Positions 18,597 through 26,254 of a stretch of 64,000 nucleotides of DNA are shown in pieces. The position numbers were made by a program, and so were the translations under genes. The first letter of the stretch is position 1, and each line of letters begins with the position of its first letter. Source of the stretch: Ruegeria sp. R13_0 (GTDB lineage: Bacteria; Pseudomonadota; Alphaproteobacteria; Rhodobacterales; Rhodobacteraceae); the NCBI RefSeq assembly GCF_017743995.1, contig NZ_JAGHRB010000015.1:32922-96921 (forward strand). Reading direction: 5' to 3'. Under the pieces are notes generated by a model. It was not told the DNA's origin. It worked only from the letters and a program-made list of their open reading frames with translations, and did no database searches.

Positions 18597-18693
18597 GGTA
18601 TTGCTTGATACCGACGGTAACCCGAGTCCTGTGAACCGGTGTTTTTCCAAAGACCTCAAGGTAGAGTATTGACCCATACCCTTGCCGGTATGG
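18597..18693. promoter_or_regulatory. Two dyads in the catA / SCP2-like divergent region: candidate LysR operators
   Basis: GGTAT-tgcttg-ATACC occupies 18597-18612 and CCATACC-cttgcc-GGTATGG occupies 18674-18693. The second is a perfect 7-bp dyad containing ATAC-N8-GTAT, close to the ATAC-N7-GTAT site known for BenM/CatM. Both lie between the divergent catA and SCP2-like genes. The dyads are seen; assignment to the LysR protein at 16609-17511 is inference. Confidence 0.6.
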
Positions 18694-18752
18694 CCGACGG
18701 GTTCGCGATCGTGGCAGCTTTTGCTCAACTTATTAACGCATGGGAGGCCAAG

Positions 18753-19133
18753 GTGATCGACACCTTCACGCACATACAAACACGCCTTGAGGTAACGCCG
18801 CATTTGCTGCGCCTCGGCCGGCTGTTTTCCGAAACCGTGCTCATCGAGGTGGGCGGTGACGAATTTTACCTGACTTTCGACAAGGGGCACATCGTATCGG
18901 TCGTAGAGGGCCCAAGCCGCAAGACGCCTTGGCGCTTTGCATTGCGGACCGACTCCGAGGCTCTTACCAAATTCTGGCAAGCGCGCCCCGAACCCGGCTT
19001 CCATGACATCTTTGGACTGGTGAAGATCGGTCGCGGTCGGGTCGATGGCGACATTCTGAACCTCGTCAAAAACCTGCGCTTCTTCAAGGAAGTGCTGACT
19101 CTCGCCCGTGCAAAAGAGGAGTTGGTAGCATGA
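18753..19133 (+). CDS. SCP2/sterol-carrier-like small protein
   Basis: A 126-residue protein with the character of an SCP2-type hydrophobic-ligand-binding domain: DEFYLTFDKGHIVSVVEGP, then a segment ending RVDGDILNLVKNLRFFKEVL, which resembles the G-D-...-L-..-F close of SCP2 folds. No catalytic motif is apparent and it does not resemble muconolactone isomerase (CatC). The start is the GTG at 18753, with GGGAGG nine bases before; the ATG at 18639 lacks a site and would add poor sequence. It overlaps the hydrolase gene by ATGA. Its position where catC might be expected makes its role in the catechol pathway worth testing. Confidence 0.65.
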   Translation: MIDTFTHIQTRLEVTPHLLRLGRLFSETVLIEVGGDEFYLTFDKGHIVSVVEGPSRKTPWRFALRTDSEALTKFWQARPEPGFHDIFGLVKIGRGRVDGDILNLVKNLRFFKEVLTLARAKEELVA

Positions 19134-19987
19134 GCATCGAACCGATCACCGGTCGCTATGTAACTGCCACCATGAGCGGTGCCCCGCGCCGTATCTATTT
19201 CGAAGAGGCGGGGCAAGGGCGTCCGGTCATCTGCCTGCACACCGCAGGCGCCGATACCCGCCAGTGGCGTCACCTGATGAATGACGCCGAGATCACCGCA
19301 TCGTACCGCCTGATCGCCTTCGACATGCCGTGGCACGGCAAATCGCTGCCGCCAGAAGGCTTCGAGACACAGGAATACCTCCTGACGACAGAAGCCTACA
19401 TCGAAACCGTTCTGGCCGTCGTCGACTGTCTGGGCCTTGATCGCCCAGTCCTTGCTGGCTGCTCGATGGGCGGGCGCATTGCCCTCCAAATCGCGGCGCT
19501 TCACCCGGAAAAATTTAGCGGCTTCATTGCGATCGAAGCGTCGGATTTTCAGCCTGCCTGGTACGACATCGACTGGTTCCACAGACCCGATGCCCATGGC
19601 GGCGAGATGGGTGCTGCTCTCGTATCCGCCAACATCTCACCCTTTGCGCCCAACTCCGAACGCTGGAACACGCTTTGGATGTTCATGCAAAGCGGTCCGG
19701 GCGTTTTCCGCGGCGATCTGAGCTTTTACACCAAGGATGACAGCCTGATCCCGCGCTTGCCAACGATCGATACTGCAAAGACGCCGGTGCACATCATCGT
19801 AGGCGCCTATGATTTGACCTGCACGCCCGAGGATGCCGAGCGAACCGCCAACGCCATTCCTGGCGCCACTTTGGCCGTCATGGATGAACTGGGCCACTTT
19901 CCGATGAGCGAACACCCTGAGGGCTTCCGCCCGTTCTTCGTGGACGCACTGGAAAAGATGCCAAGCCCGGCGGCGAAAACTACCTGA
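19130..19987 (+). CDS. Alpha/beta hydrolase, probable 3-oxoadipate enol-lactonase or related lactone hydrolase
   Basis: Expected to hydrolyse the lactone produced from muconate to 3-oxoadipate (the PcaD/CatD step). It is 285 residues with an alpha/beta-hydrolase fold: oxyanion region HTAGAD, nucleophile elbow GCSMGG with Ser112, acid in GAYDLTC and a catalytic His in ELGHFP. The elbow and the WHGKS segment fit the PcaD family loosely, and I cannot prove enol-lactone specificity. It could act on a different lactone or ester. It overlaps the SCP2-like gene by four bases and is followed by a small CxxC gene and BKACE in a tight operon. Confidence 0.7.
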   Translation: MSIEPITGRYVTATMSGAPRRIYFEEAGQGRPVICLHTAGADTRQWRHLMNDAEITASYRLIAFDMPWHGKSLPPEGFETQEYLLTTEAYIETVLAVVDCLGLDRPVLAGCSMGGRIALQIAALHPEKFSGFIAIEASDFQPAWYDIDWFHRPDAHGGEMGAALVSANISPFAPNSERWNTLWMFMQSGPGVFRGDLSFYTKDDSLIPRLPTIDTAKTPVHIIVGAYDLTCTPEDAERTANAIPGATLAVMDELGHFPMSEHPEGFRPFFVDALEKMPSPAAKTT

Positions 19988-20016
19988 CCGATAACCCCTG
20001 CGCAGGAGGAGGAGTC

Positions 20017-20223
20017 ATGTGCACGAACGCGAAAACCCCGTGTCCCGGATGCAAGAAACATGAAAAAGCCGACGCAGACTGGATGTTCTTCACCGATGAC
20101 GAGCGAAAGGCCACCGAGGCATTGCGCAAGCGTCCGGCACTTTTCGACCGTTCCTTTCTGAAACCTGAACCCGCACATGCTGGCACCCGTCCGGTCGCAT
20201 CCAACGGAGAAGTACACCCATGA
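20017..20223 (+). CDS. Small cysteine-containing protein, 68 residues, unknown
   Basis: I do not recognise it. The evidence that it is real is strong: an AGGAGGAGGAG site precedes the ATG at 20017, and its stop overlaps the ATG of the BKACE gene by four bases (ATGA). The N-terminus has MCTNAKTPCPGCKKHEKA, with Cys2, Cys9 and Cys12 (a CPGC pair) that could bind metal; the rest is charged and ends in a proline/alanine-rich tail. It may be a small partner or metal-handling factor of the Zn-dependent BKACE, or a regulator. No function can be claimed. Confidence 0.65.
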   Translation: MCTNAKTPCPGCKKHEKADADWMFFTDDERKATEALRKRPALFDRSFLKPEPAHAGTRPVASNGEVHP

Positions 20224-21080
20224 CCAATCCCTGCATTATCTGTGTGGCGATCACGGGCAGCCTGCCCACAAAAGCCAACAATCCGGCTGTCCCGATCAGT
20301 GTGTCGGAACAAGTAGATTCCACACACGAGGCTTTTGAGGCCGGGGCCACCATCGTGCACGCCCATGTGCGCAACGATGATGAATCTCCGTCTTCAGACC
20401 CTGAGAAGTTCGCCGCGCTGAAAGAAGGGATCGAGAAACACTGCCCCGGCATGATCATCCAGTTCTCGACCGGAGGGCGATCAGGCGCGGGTCAGACGCG
20501 TGGCGGGATGTTGCCGCTTTCGCCCGACATGGCCTCGCTGTCCGTCGGATCGAACAATTTCCCGACACGTGTTTACGAAAACCCGCCTGATCTGGTGGAC
20601 TGGCTGGCCAGCGAAATGCTGACCTACAGCGTCAAACCGGAGATCGAAGCCTTCGACCTGAGCCATATCCTGAAAGCCAAGGACATGGCTGACAAAGGTC
20701 AGCTTGTGGGCACGCCTTACATCCAGTTCGTGATGGGCGTGAAAAACGCGATGCCGGTCGATCGTGATGTGTTCGACTACTACATCCACACCGTGCGCCG
20801 CCTCTTCGGTGAAGACGCTCCATGGTGCGCCGCGGGCATTGGTGCCAACCAGCTCAAACTGAACGAATGGGCTATCGCTGCGGGGGGTCATGCCCGCACC
20901 GGTCTGGAAGACAACGTTCGACTTGATCGCGACACGCTCGCTCCCAGCAACGCAGCCTTGGTGCGCCGGGCTGTTGAGATTTGTGAAAGAAACGATCGCT
21001 CGGTGGCAACGTGGCAAGAGGCGCGCCGCATTCTTGGACTGCGCTTGTCTGCGAATGCCTCAAAAGGACGCGCATCATGA
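20220..21080 (+). CDS. Beta-keto acid cleavage enzyme (BKACE, DUF849)
   Basis: This family condenses a beta-keto acid with acetyl-CoA to give acetoacetate and a new acyl-CoA. The 286-residue protein begins CIICVAITGSLPTKANNPAV and carries the zinc-binding HAH motif (His47, His49) and GGRSGAGQTRGGM, as in the family. In this operon the obvious substrate is 3-oxoadipate, giving succinyl-CoA + acetoacetate; BKACEs acting on 3-oxoadipate are known. It overlaps the small CxxC gene upstream and the CoA-transferase A gene downstream, each by ATGA. Substrate is inferred from context. Confidence 0.88.
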   Translation: MTNPCIICVAITGSLPTKANNPAVPISVSEQVDSTHEAFEAGATIVHAHVRNDDESPSSDPEKFAALKEGIEKHCPGMIIQFSTGGRSGAGQTRGGMLPLSPDMASLSVGSNNFPTRVYENPPDLVDWLASEMLTYSVKPEIEAFDLSHILKAKDMADKGQLVGTPYIQFVMGVKNAMPVDRDVFDYYIHTVRRLFGEDAPWCAAGIGANQLKLNEWAIAAGGHARTGLEDNVRLDRDTLAPSNAALVRRAVEICERNDRSVATWQEARRILGLRLSANASKGRAS

Positions 21081-21805
21081 ACAAGGTATACAAAACAGCC
21101 GCCGAGGCTCTGGATGGCCTCCTGCATGACGGGATGTTGGTCGCGGCCGGAGGCTTTGGCCTCTGTGGCATTCCGGAACTTTTGATCGACGCCATTATGG
21201 CAAGCGGCGTGAAGGACCTGACCGTCGCTTCGAACAATGCGGGCGTCGATGACTTCGGCCTCGGCAAGCTCTTGGCCACCCGCCAGATCAAGAAGATGAT
21301 GTCGTCCTACGTCGGCGAGAATGCCGAGTTCATGCGCCAGTATCTGAGCGGAGAACTGGAGCTGGAATTTAACCCGCAAGGCACGTTGGCCGAGCGCATG
21401 CGCGCTGGCGGGGCAGGCATCCCCGGATTCTACACCCAGACAGGTGTTGGCACCCAGATCGCCGAAGGCAAGGAAGTCAAAGAGTTCAACGGCAAAGAGT
21501 ACATCCTCGAAGAGGGCATTTTTGCCGACCTGTCGATCGTCAAGGCGTGGAAAGCCGATGACACAGGCAACCTGATTTTCCGGAAGACCGCGCGCAACTT
21601 CAATCCGCCCGCCGCCATGTGCGGCAAGGTCTGCGTAGCCGAGGTCGAGGAAATCGTGCCGCGCGGTTCGATCAACCCCGACCATATCCATCTGCCGGGG
21701 ATCTACGTGCACCGCCTGATACAGGGCGAACACGAAAAGCGGATTGAACAGCGCACAACGCGAGCGCGGTCCGAAGGGGCAACACGCAAGCGGGAGGAAG
21801 CATAA
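21077..21805 (+). CDS. 3-oxoacid CoA-transferase subunit A (ScoA-like)
   Basis: The alpha subunit of a heterodimeric class I CoA-transferase, 242 residues. It has GGFGLCGIPELLIDA, SNNAGVDDFGLGKLL, SYVGENAEFMRQYLSGELELE and the basic tail EKRIEQRT, which match bacterial succinyl-CoA:3-oxoacid transferase (ScoA) more closely than PcaI as I remember both. That would move CoA from succinyl-CoA to acetoacetate, the BKACE product. The alternative is 3-oxoadipate CoA-transferase (PcaI) activity. The start is the ATG at 21077, overlapping the BKACE stop; an in-frame ATG at 21011 lies inside BKACE. Confidence 0.85.
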   Translation: MNKVYKTAAEALDGLLHDGMLVAAGGFGLCGIPELLIDAIMASGVKDLTVASNNAGVDDFGLGKLLATRQIKKMMSSYVGENAEFMRQYLSGELELEFNPQGTLAERMRAGGAGIPGFYTQTGVGTQIAEGKEVKEFNGKEYILEEGIFADLSIVKAWKADDTGNLIFRKTARNFNPPAAMCGKVCVAEVEEIVPRGSINPDHIHLPGIYVHRLIQGEHEKRIEQRTTRARSEGATRKREEA

Positions 21806-22428
21806 TGCCCTGGGATCGCAACCGGATGGCGGCACGTGCCGCACAGGAACTCGAAGACGGCATGTATGTGAACCTCGGGATCGGCATCCCGACGCTTGTC
21901 GCCAACTACGTCGGCGACAAGGATATCACGCTGCAGTCGGAAAACGGCATGCTCGGCATGGGTCCGTTCCCGTTCGAGGGCGAAGAGGACCCGGACCTGA
22001 TCAATGCCGGCAAGCAGACGATCACCGAGCTGAACCGAACCTCGTACTTCGACAGCGCCATGTCCTTCGGAATGATCCGCGGCGGCAAGATCGCCGCGGC
22101 AGTCTTGGGTGCAATGGAAGTTTCCGAGAAGGGTGACCTCGCAAACTGGATGATCCCGAGAAAGCTCGTGAAGGGTATGGGCGGTGCGATGGACCTCGTT
22201 GCCGGTGTTGGCCGTGTTGTGGTGGTGATGGATCACACCAACAAGCATGGTGACAGCAAGCTCTTGAAGGAGTGTACGTTGCCGTTGACTGGCAAAGGCG
22301 TGGTCGACAGGATCATCACCAACCTCGGTGTTCTGGACGTGACCCACAAGGGCCTGCACATCGTCGAATGCGCCGATGCTGTCTCCCGCGACGATATCAT
22401 CAAGGCGACCGAGGCAACGATTGTCTGA
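21805..22428 (+). CDS. 3-oxoacid CoA-transferase subunit B (ScoB-like)
   Basis: The beta subunit, 207 residues, with the catalytic glutamate in LQSENGMLGMGP (Glu46) and GKGDLANWM-like EKGDLANWMIPRKLVKGMGGAMDLV. Length and motifs match ScoB. It shares one base with the stop of subunit A (TAATG). Together with BKACE it would turn 3-oxoadipate plus acetyl-CoA into acetoacetyl-CoA plus succinate, which a thiolase then splits. A direct 3-oxoadipate transferase role cannot be excluded. Confidence 0.87.
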   Translation: MPWDRNRMAARAAQELEDGMYVNLGIGIPTLVANYVGDKDITLQSENGMLGMGPFPFEGEEDPDLINAGKQTITELNRTSYFDSAMSFGMIRGGKIAAAVLGAMEVSEKGDLANWMIPRKLVKGMGGAMDLVAGVGRVVVVMDHTNKHGDSKLLKECTLPLTGKGVVDRIITNLGVLDVTHKGLHIVECADAVSRDDIIKATEATIV

Positions 22429-22482
22429 AGCATCTAGATATCACGGGCTACGCCTGAATGACATTCCGGCTCCGCAATCGGG

Positions 22483-23628
22483 GCCGGTTTTCTTGCAGTC
22501 CTTGTGTCCTACGCCGGTCCGCTTCTGATCTATCTGAGCGCTGCGGAATCGGTGGGCACCTCGAAGGAGGGTTTTTCGTCCTGGGTCTTCGCAATTTCCG
22601 TGGCAGCTGGGCTGTCGAGCATCGGGCTCAGCCTGTGGTTCCGTGTTCCGGTCGCGATGGCATGGTCGGCCCCTGGCACGGTCCTTCTGATTTCTCTCGG
22701 GACATCCTTGTCACCCGCCGAGATGGTCGGTGCCTATGTCGCTGTGGCAGCGATTCTGGTGCTCATCGGCTTTTCCGGCGTCTTCGAACGGCTTGTACAA
22801 CTCCTCCCGCCTTCGGTGACCAATGGAATGATGGCTGGCATACTCTTCGGATTCGGCCTAAAGGCCGCCGGAGGATTGGCAACTGATCCTGCCGCAATTG
22901 CGCTGCTGATCGTCGTCTTCGCCGTCTGCGCGATGCTCTTTCCCCGTTATTCCATGCTTGTCCTGCTGGCCTCGGCACTGTTGATCAGCGCCGTCTTCTA
23001 CGATGCATCGGTTGGAACCGTGGGCGTGGTTTTCGCGTCCCTCGAAGTCAGCGGACCGGTCTTTTCAATGGGGGCCATGCTGAGCCTGGCATTGCCTTTG
23101 CTCATCACAACACTGAGCGGACAATACCTTCCGGGGATGGCGATCCTAAGGGCCAATGGCTTCCGGATTTCGGCAAATCCGATCCTCATTGTTGGCGGCC
23201 TTGTCTCTGTCTTGGCCGCGCTCTTGGGCGGAATAACAACCGCTCTGGCCTCGATCACCGCAGCCTTCTGTGCGGGATCGGATAGCCATGAAGACCCCGA
23301 CCGCCGTTATGTCGCCGGCATCGCCTGTGGCGTTTTCTTCTGCCTTGGCGGCGTTTTCGCCGGGACCATCGTTGAAGTACTGGTGCTTTTGCCGACGGCG
23401 CTTATTGCCCTGCTGGCTGGTCTCGCGCTCTTACAACCTATCCTGAAATTCACCGGTGCGATGCTTGCGTCTGAAGATGCTCAGGCGGGGCTGCTGACGT
23501 TCCTGTTCACGGCATCTGGTGTGACCCTGTTCGGAATCGGTTCGGCCTTCTGGGGGGTGGTTATTGGGATCGCCGTCCACTTTCTAGGCAGGTCCGCCGA
23601 GTTGTTTTCGGGCAAAACACACACCTGA
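22483..23628 (+). CDS. benE: Benzoate/H+ symporter BenE family, 5' end uncertain
   Basis: An inner-membrane transporter of about 375-382 residues with roughly ten to twelve hydrophobic segments and BenE motifs (AWSAPGTVLL, LLPPSVTNGMMAGILFGFGLK, AGSDSHEDPDRRY). The first usable start in frame is GTG 22504. However, homology (AGFLAVLVSYAGPLL) clearly begins upstream at 22483, and that frame runs back to a TGA at 22459 with no ATG, GTG or TTG. An ATG at 22458 is one base out of frame. Either the 5' end carries a one-base frameshift, or a non-canonical start is used. I place the left edge at the start of recognisable homology. If impaired, the ABC system could still supply benzoate. Confidence 0.75.
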   Translation, partial: AGFLAVLVSYAGPLLIYLSAAESVGTSKEGFSSWVFAISVAAGLSSIGLSLWFRVPVAMAWSAPGTVLLISLGTSLSPAEMVGAYVAVAAILVLIGFSGVFERLVQLLPPSVTNGMMAGILFGFGLKAAGGLATDPAAIALLIVVFAVCAMLFPRYSMLVLLASALLISAVFYDASVGTVGVVFASLEVSGPVFSMGAMLSLALPLLITTLSGQYLPGMAILRANGFRISANPILIVGGLVSVLAALLGGITTALASITAAFCAGSDSHEDPDRRYVAGIACGVFFCLGGVFAGTIVEVLVLLPTALIALLAGLALLQPILKFTGAMLASEDAQAGLLTFLFTASGVTLFGIGSAFWGVVIGIAVHFLGRSAELFSGKTHT

Positions 23629-23746
23629 GAATTTGTGTCAAACGTATAGCCTAAGTGTAAGGTCGCAAGCCTTCTTGCTGTAGGTTACAGGCTTAAGCTT
23701 ACTCGCTGCGCCAAATGTGTGCAAAGTACGGCTTCAATGATGTAAG

Positions 23747-24730
23747 TCACCACCCCGGCAAATAGAACTCCGTAATCCCCCGCTTCCCCTCGGCCCGCCC
23801 CAGTTGTACGATCACATCGATGGACTTGCGGATGTACTCGCGCACCTCGGCGAAGGTCAGCGGCGTTCCCGCCTGCAGTACCATGATCGCCAACCGATCG
23901 ATGGCGAGTTCCGCGGTTTCGGCGTGGATGGTGGAGACCGAGCCGCCATGACCGGTGTTGATCGCTTCGAGATAGGTCAAGGCCTCGGCCCCGCGCAGCT
24001 CGCCAACGATGATCCGATCGGGGCGCATGCGGAGGGAGGCCTGCAGAAGGGCGTTGGCGCTGCGTTGCGACCCGGCACCTCGGTCGGCCAGAAGGGCGAC
24101 GGTGTTCGGCTGACCAGGGAAGAGTTCGAAGGCGTCTTCGATGGTGATCAGCCGTTCGTGTTCACTGACATGGGTCAGAAGGTGGCGGGCGAAGGTGGTC
24201 TTACCGGTCGAGGTGCCGCCGCTGATCAGGACGTTGAGCCGCGCCTCGACAAGAGTTTGCAGTGCGGCCTCGAGGCTTTCTTCGGCGAGACTGGCGATGT
24301 TTTTCATTTTCTCGGCGCGGAGCGCATCGAGCGAGACGGCCTTGCCGAAGAGATAGGCGGGGGCGTAATCCTGGACGCTGCCCGAGGCGAAGAGGCGGAT
24401 GGTGATCGAGGCCCCGCGATCGATGGCGGGTGGCACGGCGACCTGGACCCGAAGCGGGCGGCCGGCATATTCCACCTTGCCGGAGACGAGGGGGTTCTTT
24501 TCAGAGACGCGGGCCTTGGCGTCGCCGACGATGGTCTGGGCCATGTTGAGGGCGGTGGTGCGATCCACGGTCTGACCTTCGTGGCGCATGGTGGCGTCGC
24601 CTGCGACCTCGAGCCAGACCTTGCCGTCCGGGTTGATCGCGATCTCGACCACGTCGTCACGCCTTAGAAGGTCGCGGAACGGGTCGAGATATCGCTCGAG
24701 GTAGGAGGATGGTGACGCCTGATCCATCAA
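23747..24730 (-). CDS. virB11: VirB11 traffic ATPase
   Basis: A hexameric cytoplasmic ATPase that powers pilus assembly and substrate transfer. It is 327 residues. Walker A GGTSTGKTT is at 171-179, the Asp box follows (ITIEDAFELF), Walker B-like RPDRIIVGELRG, and the His box GHGGSVSTIHA. It is the last gene of the virB operon, 79 bases after virB10, and has no strong ribosome-binding site at the ATG of 24730 (or 24727). Confidence 0.95.
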   Translation of the reverse strand: MMDQASPSSYLERYLDPFRDLLRRDDVVEIAINPDGKVWLEVAGDATMRHEGQTVDRTTALNMAQTIVGDAKARVSEKNPLVSGKVEYAGRPLRVQVAVPPAIDRGASITIRLFASGSVQDYAPAYLFGKAVSLDALRAEKMKNIASLAEESLEAALQTLVEARLNVLISGGTSTGKTTFARHLLTHVSEHERLITIEDAFELFPGQPNTVALLADRGAGSQRSANALLQASLRMRPDRIIVGELRGAEALTYLEAINTGHGGSVSTIHAETAELAIDRLAIMVLQAGTPLTFAEVREYIRKSIDVIVQLGRAEGKRGITEFYLPGW

Positions 24731-24809
24731 TTCGGTGATTCCGGTAATATTGAACCTGGTTTCGCTGCCTCTCGCCTGCGGCTCGAACGCGAAACCTGAT
24801 GCTTCTTTT

Positions 24810-26252
24810 TCATTGTGAACCGGAACCCCCGTAGATCACCACATCCCTGTCCACGAGCACGGTGACCGAGGCACCCTGATCGACATAGATCGTCGGTGCG
24901 ATCGAAACCTGCTCGGCGATGACGGACCCGACCGCATCCTGCAGGTCGCTGCCGACATCGCCCAGGACGATGCTTGTCGTCTCGTTGTTGGCACTTTCCG
25001 CCGCCACGGCCGGTGCTGCCCCGATCACGGAAATCAGCGCCGCGCCACCGAAGCGCTCGGCGAACTTGGTGTCCACGAGACCGGTGAGGCCTGAGCGACC
25101 GAGTTGATCGCCGCCCACGGCGGAGATTTCCATCGAGGTTCCGTCCGGTGTCAGAACGCGGGTCCAGAGGATTAGGATGCGCTTCTGGTGCATCTCGATG
25201 CCGGAGCGGTATTGGCCAAAAAGGCGGGAGCCTCGGGGGATCAGGATCCGGTCCCCGGAAAACGCCGGGACCGGCTCGGAGACGACCGCCACGACAGACC
25301 CGGGTAGATCGCTGTTGATGGCGGTCTGGAGCGCGGCCTGGATGACGGACCCTTGGGTCAGCGTGCGCTCGGGATGGGTGAGGCGGGCGGCTTCTTGCAC
25401 TTCGAGCGGTCGCGCGCTCTGCAGGAACTGCTCGTTTCCTGACAGGACCGGCTCCCCGGCGACAGCGGCCGCAGTGTCGGCCTCCGCCGCTGCACTTTGG
25501 CCACCACGCGGACCGTCTGCGTAGACCACGGCGGGGGATTTGATCTGCGCGGTCAAAAGCTCCTCGGCGACCCGTTCGGCCTCGCGCTGGCGCTGCTCCT
25601 CTTCCTGACGCCGGCGCTCTTCGAGAAGGCGCTGGTCGGCGATCAAACCTTCGCGGTCCAACTCTGCCTCCAGTCCCTCGCGCTGCGCCCGTTCGGCATC
25701 GAGCAAGGCTTGCAGCCCTTCGATGCGGGTATCGGTCTGGCGCTGCAGGTTGGCCAGCTCGGTTTCCTTTGCGGTCAGCGTCGCTTCAAGCGCTTCCTTT
25801 TGTTCGTCGAAGGCCTCGCGCAGGTCTGCGACGGCGGACTGGATTTCCGAGTTGCGGGCAGCCTGGCTGGCGGCGAGGGCCTCGCGGAGCTTGGCGATCT
25901 CGGCCAGCACCTCGGCGCTCGGTTCCGGGGCAGGGGCGGCGGGCACGTCCAGCGCTTCCTCGACAGCGATCAGCGCGTCATTGACCCTTTGCTCTGTCTC
26001 ATCGGGTGGAAACTCCAGCCGCCCGCCGGTGCCGGGGCGGCGGTCCTGAAAGGTCTCGACATCGGAGGTCTCAAGCGCGCTGTCACTTGTCCGAAGCCCG
26101 GTGGCCAGGAAATACGCGACGCCGGCGCCACCAAGGGCGAGGGCGGCGGCGAGAGCACCAACCCCGAGGCTGTTGGCCCGGTGTTTGGATTTGCCGCGCT
26201 GGCTGAACTGGTCGAGGCGGTCCTGCAGATCGGGAGGGGTTTGATCGGCCAT
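24810..26252 (-). CDS. virB10: VirB10 inner-to-outer membrane scaffold
   Basis: Spans the envelope and senses ATP energy for the channel. The 480-residue protein has a short cytoplasmic N-terminus, one membrane segment near residues 29-52 (NSLGVGALAAALALGGAGVA), a long linker, and the C-terminal TrbI/VirB10 beta-barrel domain (LPGSVVAVVSEPVPAFSGDRILIPRGSRLFGQY). The linker from about 100 to 240 is not the usual proline-rich type but a highly charged Ala/Glu/Arg/Gln coiled coil. The ATG at 26252 sits two bases after the virB9 stop; the longer frame from 26327 lies inside virB9. Confidence 0.93.
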   Translation of the reverse strand: MADQTPPDLQDRLDQFSQRGKSKHRANSLGVGALAAALALGGAGVAYFLATGLRTSDSALETSDVETFQDRRPGTGGRLEFPPDETEQRVNDALIAVEEALDVPAAPAPEPSAEVLAEIAKLREALAASQAARNSEIQSAVADLREAFDEQKEALEATLTAKETELANLQRQTDTRIEGLQALLDAERAQREGLEAELDREGLIADQRLLEERRRQEEEQRQREAERVAEELLTAQIKSPAVVYADGPRGGQSAAAEADTAAAVAGEPVLSGNEQFLQSARPLEVQEAARLTHPERTLTQGSVIQAALQTAINSDLPGSVVAVVSEPVPAFSGDRILIPRGSRLFGQYRSGIEMHQKRILILWTRVLTPDGTSMEISAVGGDQLGRSGLTGLVDTKFAERFGGAALISVIGAAPAVAAESANNETTSIVLGDVGSDLQDAVGSVIAEQVSIAPTIYVDQGASVTVLVDRDVVIYGGSGSQ

Positions 26253-26254
26253 GG

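Noticed and set aside
18753..19133. Muconolactone isomerase (catC)
   Set aside because: Position and size tempted this call, but the sequence lacks any CatC resemblance and fits an SCP2-like fold better.
21077..22428. Calling the CoA-transferase pcaI/pcaJ
   Set aside because: Pathway context suggests it, but the sequence motifs fit ScoA/ScoB better; I kept the broader call and left the symbols empty.
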